DNA of 14,739 nucleotides from Neonectria sp. B-13 (taxonomy: Eukaryota; Ascomycota; Sordariomycetes; Hypocreales; Nectriaceae). Position numbers and translations under genes: made by a program. Under the pieces are notes generated by a model that was not told the origin of the DNA, made no database searches, and saw only the letters and a list, made by a program, of their open reading frames with translations. This document shows positions 8,398 to 14,739 of the stretch, one piece after another. The first letter of the stretch is position 1. Each line of letters begins with the position of its first letter. The stretch covers positions 100,372-115,110 of the forward strand of contig NOKP01000060.1 of NCBI GenBank assembly GCA_002682825.1, in the 5' to 3' direction.

Positions 8398-9123
8398 CCT
8401 ACAAGGCTCTGCACTTTCCAGGTTACTTACCTCTTCACATTCCATCCGACCTTTCAAACAATACAACAACTATACCACCAATCATACAAAATAACTACCA
8501 TCCAAATCACACTATAGCTCAGTAAGCCCTTACTAAGCTATACATATAGGCTCTCATATGACCTATATATCGAATTAAAAGAACATCTAAGCCTCATTTC
8601 TATACTACAAATTGCAGCTCAAAAGTCTAGCCTAGGGCATATAAAACAGCCTATAATTAATTGCTTTAGACCTAAGAAATTAGTCTAATTAATAGTCTTT
8701 AGCTATAATATCCTACTATAAGATAGAATCCAGCTTAATATAGCAATAGCCCAATAGATTGCAATAGAACAGCTCTTTCTAGAGAGGCTAGCTCTAAAGC
8801 TAGAAAGGAATAGTAATATTACTACTGTAGAGAAGGAGTTCCTCAAGAAGCTATACAACCCTATCTCTGCCCTATGGATTATACAGTTAATAGATAACAT
8901 TATTCTAACCAACCTACAGCTAAAGGAGTAATGCATTAGAAACCAAGGGAATCCTATGGTCATCTCTAACATTAGCCATAAAGCATGGAGGGATTTGGCG
9001 GAGGGAGTTTGGAGGGGGCAAAAGTCAATAATTAGGTTCAAAATCCAAAGATCTATCCCCCCATTAAGCTCAAGCAAAGGAAACACATAATTCAGTGCAA
9101 TTGCAGATAGGCAGAAACAGTAG
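8398..9123 (+). pseudogene. RIP-broken coding remnant, unidentified (probably a mobile-element ORF)
   Basis: One + frame spans about 725 bases and is interrupted only by TAG or TAA at 8515, 8686, 8719, 8755, 8929 and 9088, ending with TAG at 9121. The longest open runs are 56, 57 and 52 codons, far above the background of this block, and read as protein (for example IEQLFLERLALKLERNSN and HKAWRDLAEGVWRGQ). Such stops are what RIP makes from CAA, CAG and TGG codons. The opposite strand carries an uninterrupted 141-codon frame (8703-9128) that is Leu/Ile/Ser/Phe-rich and could be its shadow or, less likely, the true relic. It has more CpA and TpG than its flanks. I do not recognise the family. 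Confidence 0.35.
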
Positions 9124-9146
9124 TCCAAACAGTAGTTTCAATAGTG

Positions 9147-9560
9147 CCTATTAATATATATAGCTTAGTTTCTTAGATTATAGGGTAAATATAAGTCCTT
9201 AGTCCTTAGGTAATAGTCCCTTAATATAAGAGTTATTAAAGGATAGTCTCTATTTATTTACTTAATCTCTCTAGATTGTATAATAGACTATAGTAATCTT
9301 CTAATATAAAACTTCTTAATATACTCTTTCTTTTTATAGATTTTATTACTTATCTTATTAATACTTTATCTTTTATCTTACTTAAGGTAATAAAGCTATT
9401 ACTATAGTTAGTATTACTTTTAGTTAAATCTTTTAACTCTTCTTTATTATATACCTTTAATTAATATAATCTCTTCTTTCTATCCTTAATCCTCTTCTTA
9501 TAGCTTACTTAATCTTTATTCTAATCTTTCTTTCCTACTCTATAGAGTAATCTCTTCTAT
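9147..9560. repeat. Repeat family C, copy 1
   Basis: Shares with 13674-13865 the order TATTAATATATATAG, TTAGATT-TAG-GTAAATA, GAGTCCTTA or AAGTCCTTA, CTTAATCTCTCTAGA-TGTATAATA, and CTTACTTAATCTTTATTCTAA. The matches are interrupted and mutated, so the ends are approximate. It may be part of a long terminal repeat. Confidence 0.45.
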
Positions 9561-9629
9561 TCTAATTATTATATACTAATATATATATTTTACTAATAAA
9601 AACTAGAATAAGCAATAATATCCATAAGA

Positions 9630-9775
9630 TAATAGAGTATTAAGGTAAATATATATCTATTAGTTTCTATAAGCTAATATAATAAAGTCTTAAGGTAAAT
9701 AGTATTTCTATTAGTTTCTATAAGCTAATAGGATTAAGTCTTAAGGTAGATAGTATCCCTATTAATAGATGTTTA
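9630..9775. repeat. Repeat family B, copy 2: three tandem units of about 51 bp
   Basis: AGTCTTAAGGTA-ATAGTAT with TCTATAAGCTAAT recurs at spacings of 50-51 bases (landmarks near 9636, 9686 and 9737). The last unit is followed by CCCTATTAATAGATG. Expansion of this unit distinguishes the copy from those at 8013 and 13632. Confidence 0.65.
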
Positions 9776-10573
9776 ATATATAACTAGCTATAATCAGTTT
9801 AGTAAGTAGATAAGATATGCATTATAATATAGGGAAATTGACAATAATTTAAAGGTTAATTAGATAATATTAATTAATAATAATTATAGCTATAATTAGA
9901 GCTATTCCAATGAATTATTATAATCTTTCTACTTATTCTTTATCTTATAGATTCCCTCTCTTTTTAGCTTAATCTAGCTATCTTATCCTTAGTTATTCTA
10001 ACTGCTAAGTTCCTCTATCTAATAGTAGATAATACCTCTCTATCTTATCTATAACTACTACCTCTTTAAAAGTCCAATTATATAGCTTATTACCCCTTCC
10101 TATAGTTAACCTCTAGGTATATTACCTAGTAATAAATACTAGCTAGCTCTATAATATTATAATTAATAGAAAAAGAAAAGAAACCTTAGATAAATATAAT
10201 TATTCTATTAAAACAAATAAAAGAGTAAATAAATAAAGATAAAGATATAAATAAGGAATAGATAGATAGATAGACCTTTATTTATTCTATTATTTCTTCT
10301 ATTAACTATTTATAAAATAGCTCTATATATACTATCTACCTAAGAAAAAAGAGATTATAAATAGGAATAAAAGAAACTATACTATCTCATACTGAGAAAA
10401 CAGGGTTAAGGTTAGGGAAAATAAGGGAACTTTTCTTTTAAAAGTGGGTCCTTTATATATATATTCTGAATCTTCTGAAAAAATGATTAAGATTAGTATA
10501 TAGCTTATCTTTCTAGCTATTTTCTAGATTTAATTAAAAAGGTTTTAAGCTTTTCTTTCCTAATTAAGCTAGA

Positions 10574-10642
10574 GCTTGATGTAAGATAAATTCTAAAGGG
10601 GTTAGTAAGGGCGGGCTTGGTGTAAGATAAATTCAAAAGTGG
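10574..10642. repeat. Direct repeat pair in a less mutated patch
   Basis: GCTTGATGTAAGATAAATTC (10574) and GCTTGGTGTAAGATAAATTC (10615) are 41 bases apart and both continue with AAA-G-GG. Between them lies GGGCGG, a rare CpG in this block. The surrounding 10380-10880 keeps CpA and TpG and may be a younger insertion, but I find no gene or terminal repeats. Confidence 0.6.
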
Positions 10643-11782
10643 TAAAAACCAGGTCCTTTTTCAGCTAGCTAGACCTAATTCAGCCAAATATCTCACTAAA
10701 GCTAATTCTAAGGCTAATAATAGGCTAAAATAGAATAGAAAAGTAGTTTTAGCTATATAACCTTAATATCTATATAAGCCTATTTTTGAAATAATTTTTT
10801 ATTTATAGGATAAGTAGGAAAAGCTAAATAAGCTTAAAGAGGAAAATAGTGGGGATAGTACAGGGATTAGCCGGGTAAACTTCGGATAAATTATAAATAA
10901 TAGATCTAATTTAAGCCTTTCTAAAACTATTTTTATTTCTATTTTTAGTCTCTTATTTAGCTTTAAATCTATCTTTTTAACTAGATTCTTTAAAAATTAA
11001 TTATAGTAAGATTATATAAGTAAATAAATCTTATTAAAGTAGTTTAGTATAGATATTAGTAGGGCTAGTTCTTATTTTATTATTTCTTCTATTTATCTAT
11101 TTTCTAGAATTAACTATAATTTATATAATCTATATAAATAGAATATATACTATTTAATTAAAAATTTATAGCTATTAAATGAAATAATAAATACTTTTAA
11201 AATTAGATTCTTTATATATTAGGTTATATCTATATTTAGACTAATTTTAAAATATTTATTTTAATAAACCTTTATTTTAAGTTTATTTATAGCGTTTATA
11301 CTAAAAATAGCTATATTAATAATAATAATATATTTTAAAATCTTATTTTATATATTTTATTTTTCTTACTATACTTTTTATCTTAAATTCTTTATAATAT
11401 TCAATAGAATTAATTAAAGCTATTTATAATACTTACTCTATAGTAAAAATCTATTTTTAGATTTATTTTATATAACTTTTTAATTAATTTAGCTTAATAA
11501 ATACAAATCTATAATTTTTAATTTAAGAATATTATATTATAAAAAAGTTTAATTTAAATAATTTATTTTAAAAATAACTATAATAAGCTTTTAAAGCTAT
11601 TTCTTAATATATAAAGATATAATTAAGAATTATTATTAAAGTTAATATATAACTTTTCCTATTTATTCTTAATTAAAAAGAATTCTATAAATAGTTTTAT
11701 TAATTTATTAATTATACTTTATTTAATTAATATATAATATTTATATTATATATTAAAATAGATTTATTTAAAAAGAATAAAG

Positions 11783-11890
11783 AAAAAAAAAAAAAAAGTT
11801 AAAAAAGATAAGAAAAATAAGAAAGATAAGTAAGATAAAAAAAAAAAAAGAAAATTTTAAATTTAAAATTTAAATATTAATATTTAAATA
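11783..11890. repeat. Poly-A runs followed by AT palindromes
   Basis: Fifteen A residues at 11783-11797 and about thirteen at 11837-11849, followed by nested AT-only inverted repeats (AAATTTTAAATTTAAAATTT, then TTTAAATATTAATATTTAAA). Either a decayed poly-A tail of a retroelement or simple-sequence DNA. Nearby 10880-12270 holds only extremely AT-rich DNA with no gene that I can see. Confidence 0.5.
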
Positions 11891-12270
11891 ATATTACTTT
11901 ATTATTTAAATAATATAAATAATATTTAAAACTCTATTTATTTTATTAATAAATAAGAAAATAGCTTAATAAAAAGAAATTAGTTATATTAATATAAAGA
12001 TTTAAAAAGAATAAGCTTTAAATACTTAATATAATACTTTTAACTATATATAATTAAAGAAATAATAAATAAATAATATAAGTTATTATAATAATTAGTT
12101 AAAATATAATAAATAAGATTAAAACTATAATTAAGTATAAAAAAGAGAAAAAGTATATTAAGCTTATAAATAGAACTAGTTTTTTACTTTAAGTAATAAC
12201 TAATAATTACTAAAGGTTCTATATATATTAAACTTTAATATTATTAATTAATATATTAAAGATAATTATA

Positions 12271-12326
12271 AAGTTAAAATTAGAACTATATATTATAGAA
12301 TATAGTATAATTCTAATTAGATAGTA
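12271..12326. repeat. Repeat family A, copy 2 (truncated and most mutated)
   Basis: AAGTTAAAATTAGAACTATA and the following TAGTATAATTCTAATTAGAT match the first half of family A with further G-to-A and C-to-T changes, then the match ends at about 12326 and different sequence follows. Confidence 0.6.
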
Positions 12327-12954
12327 TATTAGGGCTAGTAGACATTAAGGTCTAAATAAGGTATAAGTATTATAATACTTTTACTAACTAATAATCTCTT
12401 TTAATAATTAGTTTAAATTAACTAGGATTAAAAGGGAAATAAAGACTAATAAAGTCTATTAAGAAAGTAAAAAAGAATATTAGCTTTAGTAATAAATTTA
12501 AGAGCTATAATTATCCAGTTTTTAACTAGATTTAAATAATTCTATTAATCTTAAGACTCTTATTATAATAGTCTTAATAGTATTATAATTATAGTTAATT
12601 TAACTAACTTTTCCTCTACCTTCTAAAAAGCTAAAAGAATAGATTATATTTCTTCTTCTATTATAACTATAGTAAAGCTAGTTAAGTATCTAAAGCTTTA
12701 TTAGCTATTATAAAATTATTCCTATTAAATACATTTAGAGGTTATAGTAGAATATAAGTAAAATCTCTATTAAAAAAGATAATTACTTTCTTCTTTAAGA
12801 TCTATTAATAGTTAGTTATAAGATAGCTGTAATAAATTAAAAAGGATTAAGAAAATAGGCTTAATATACTTTTATTATACCTTTTATAAACTAATTATAA
12901 GTTATACTAAGATAGAGCTAATTAAGAATTTAAATAGTACTTATAATATAAGTA

Positions 12955-13231
12955 TTATATTAGAAGTATACTTAGGGTTAGGGTTAAGGCTATGTTCTAG
13001 GGACTTAGTGTAATTCTAAGTGAGCAGTGAAAACAGAGAGAAAATTCTATAGAAATACTATTATACTAATGCATAAAGTAATATAGATATGAATTAATAG
13101 AGAAATTTATAATAAATATATAACTAAAGACTATATTATTTTTAATCTTTATATATACATTTTATTCCTAATATAAAAGGCAAATTAGCATATAATATAG
13201 CTAGTAAAGCTATAGATTATAAGATAGCTTA
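12955..13231. repeat. Repeat family A, copy 3 (first unit of a 277-bp tandem duplication)
   Basis: The segment repeats at exactly 277 bases offset. It contains the family A core GGGACTTAGTGTAATTCTAA and CAGTGAAAACAGAGAGAAAA, and extends to the right beyond what can be compared with the copy at the window end. It keeps more CpA and TpG than copies 1 and 2. Confidence 0.85.
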
Positions 13232-13511
13232 TTATATTAGAGGTATACTTAGGGTTAGAATTAGGGCTATATTCTAGGGACTTAGTGCAATTCTAAGTGG
13301 GCAGTAAAAACAGAGAGAAAATTCCATAGAAATATTATTATACTAATGCATAAGGTAATATAGATATAAATCAATAGAGAAATTTATAATGAATATATAA
13401 CTAAAGACTATATCATTTTTAATCTTTATATATATATTTTATTCCTAATATAAAAGGCAAATTGGCATATAATACAGCTAGTAAGACTATAGGTCATAAG
13501 GTAGCTTATTA
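13232..13511. repeat. Repeat family A, copy 4 (second unit of the 277-bp duplication)
   Basis: Same order as copy 3: GGGACTTAGTGCAATTCTAA, ACAGAGAGAAAATTCCATAG, CCTAATATAAAAGGCAAATT, ending at TAGCTTATTA. Differences between the two units are scattered, mainly transitions, so they have diverged since duplication. Confidence 0.85.
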
Positions 13512-13631
13512 CAGCCTTATTAGATAGCTAAAGAGATTAACCAATATAAGGAATTATAAATAAAATCTATCCTATTAAGGCATTTTTTTTAATTAATCCA
13601 ATCCATTATAAATAAAAGATACTCTATTAAG

Positions 13632-13865
13632 CTTCTATAAGCTAATATAATACAATCTTAAGATAGAAGATATTCTTATTAGTATATATAGTCTAATTCC
13701 TTAGATTGTAGAATAAATAAGAGTCCTTATCCTTAAATAGCTCTATTAATATACTTAATCTTTCTAAACTGTATAATAAGCTATAATAGTATTATAACTT
13801 TTTATTATTAAACCCTTTCCTACTGCCTACTTAATCTCTATTCTAATTATTCTTTTCTACTATAT
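13632..13865. repeat. Repeat family B copy 3 joined to family C copy 2
   Basis: TCTATAAGCTAATATAATAC with CTTAAGATAGAAGATATT (family B) runs directly into TATATATAGTCTAATTCC and TTAGATTGTAG-ATAAATA (family C). The direct join suggests that B and C are neighbouring parts of one original element, such as a long terminal repeat. Confidence 0.5.
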
Positions 13866-13970
13866 TAGGGCTAATAGATAGACTATATCTCTTCTCTTAT
13901 AGTAACTATAGTAAAGCTAGTTAAGTGTTTTTATTCTTACTAACTATCTTAAGTTATTCTTACTAATATA

Positions 13971-14590
13971 TTAGCTTATATATAATCTCTTTCTAAAGGC
14001 TATTAAGGGAAAATACTAGCTTATATATAATCTCTTTCTAAAGGCTATAAAGGGTAAATACTAGCTTATATATAATCTCTTTCTAAAGGCTATTAGGGGA
14101 AAATGCTAGTTTATATATAATCTTTTTCTAGAGGCTATAGAAGGTAGATACTAACTTATATATAATCTCTTTCTAAAGGCTATTAAGGGAAAATGCTAGT
14201 TTATATATAATCTCTTTTTAGAGGCTATTAAGGGAAAATGCTAGCCTATATATAATCTCTTTCTAAAGGCTATAAAGGATAGATACTAGTTTGTATATAA
14301 TTTCTTTCTAGAGGCTATTAGAGGAAAATGCTAATCTATATATAATCTCTTTCTAGAGGCTATTAAGGGAAAATGCTAGTCTATATATAATCTCTTTCTA
14401 AAGGTTATTAGGGGTAAATACTAGTCTATATATAATCTCTTTCTAGAGGTCATTAAGAGCAGATACTAATCTATATATAATCTCTTTCTAAAGGCTATTA
14501 AAGGTAGATACTAGTCTATATATAATCTCTTTCTAGCAGAGGCTATAAAGAGTAGAAGCTAGCTTATATATAATCTCTTTCTAGTAGAAG
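13971..14590. repeat. 45-bp minisatellite, about 14 units
   Basis: Fourteen head-to-tail units, each starting TAG(C/T)TTATATATAATCTC or close to it and continuing TTTCTA(A/G)AGGCTAT. Twelve units are 45 bases, unit 13 is 48 (an added GCA or CAG), and the last is truncated at TATAT before the family A copy at the window end. Unit ends alternate between GGGAAAATGC and GGTAGATAC types. There are no unique spacers, so it is not CRISPR-like. Confidence 0.95.
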
Positions 14591-14597
14591 CTATATC

Positions 14598-14739
14598 GGA
14601 GGTGGTTCTAGGGTCAGGGTCAGGACTGTGTGTCGTGGGACTTAGTGCAATTCCAAGCGGGCAGCGAAAACAGAGAGAAAAATGCACAGAAATACGACAA
14701 CACTGATGCATAAGGTAAAATAGACATCAATCGATAGAG
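14598..14739. repeat. Repeat family A, copy 5 (nearly unmutated), cut by window edge
   Basis: Retains CpG and CpA throughout (GTGTGTCGTGGGAC, AAGCGGGCAGCG, ATACGACAACACTGATGC, ATCAATCGATAG). It aligns gap-free to 7697-7838 and shares the core with the copies at 12271, 12955 and 13232. It begins within eight bases of the end of the minisatellite. The element continues to the right outside the window, so its identity cannot be judged here. Confidence 0.85.

Larger units (their letters stand above)
6680..14596. repeat. AT-rich isochore of repeat DNA mutated by RIP
   Basis: About 7.9 kb in which C survives almost only before T or C and G almost only after A or G. CpA, TpG and CpG are nearly absent over long runs, and TpA is abundant (TAGCTA, TAATA, TTATTA everywhere). 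Stop codons TAA and TAG crowd every frame while TGA is rare. This is the known signature of repeat-induced point mutation in ascomycetes, which converts C to T mainly at CpA in duplicated DNA. Patches at 8240-9130, 10380-10880 and 12955-13515 keep more CpA, TpG and occasional CpG, so the block is a mosaic of elements of different age. No intact gene is present. Confidence 0.9.

Noticed and set aside
8703..9128. Uninterrupted 141-codon frame on the - strand, hydrophobic
   Set aside because: Composition (Leu, Ile, Ser, Phe, Cys) fits an antisense reading of a Lys/Glu/Leu-rich frame; no recognisable domain and no promoter. Kept only as an alternative reading of the + strand relic.
12970..12990. 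Interstitial telomere repeat
   Set aside because: The matching part of the unmutated copy is GGGTCA, so the TTAGGG match is explained by mutation.
13971..14590. CRISPR-like array
   Set aside because: Units are head-to-tail with no unique spacers, and the context is eukaryotic.
6680..14596. Centromere
   Set aside because: AT-rich RIP-mutated DNA occurs at centromeres, subtelomeres and scattered islands; nothing in the sequence distinguishes them.

Overview
The window looks like a filamentous ascomycete (Pezizomycotina-type) chromosome. The main reasons are a short GT-AG intron with a consensus GTAAGT donor near the left end, and an 8-kb block with the footprint of repeat-induced point mutation (RIP): CpA and CpG almost absent, TpA in great excess, and repeat copies that differ by one-directional C-to-T and G-to-A changes. 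I cannot name the species.

Layout. 1-1560 is ordinary-composition DNA holding fragments of protein-coding sequence on the + strand: an open partial frame at the very edge, an exon-intron-exon stretch at 479-923, and further in-frame pieces to about 1558. They do not assemble into one clean gene and are probably a decayed or partly misread gene. 1766-5365 (- strand) is the only large intact gene, an intronless 1199-residue protein. I recognise its style (a family of large uncharacterised proteins best known from bacteria) but not a function. It is a candidate for old horizontal transfer. 5366-5700 is its promoter side. 5750-6275 is a repeat element containing a 143-bp tandem duplication. 6276-6440 is a small G+C-rich island, followed by a purine-only low-complexity tract (6410-6640) and a short CCCTTTG-type repeat.

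From about 6680 to 14596 the sequence is an AT-rich isochore made of heavily mutated repeats. Within it lie at least five copies of one repeat (family A), three copies of another (family B) often next to a third (family C), a 277-bp tandem duplication, a 16-bp tandem array, a remnant coding frame at 8398-9123 broken only by TAA/TAG, and a 45-bp minisatellite of about 14 units (13971-14590). The final 142 bases are an essentially unmutated copy of family A, so the window carries both the mutated and the near-original form of one repeat.

The genes do not form an operon or pathway. The strongest points are the bacterial-style giant ORF beside a silenced repeat block, and the internal record of RIP at several intensities. 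I found no RNA gene that I can support, no CRISPR, and no clearly undescribed molecular system.
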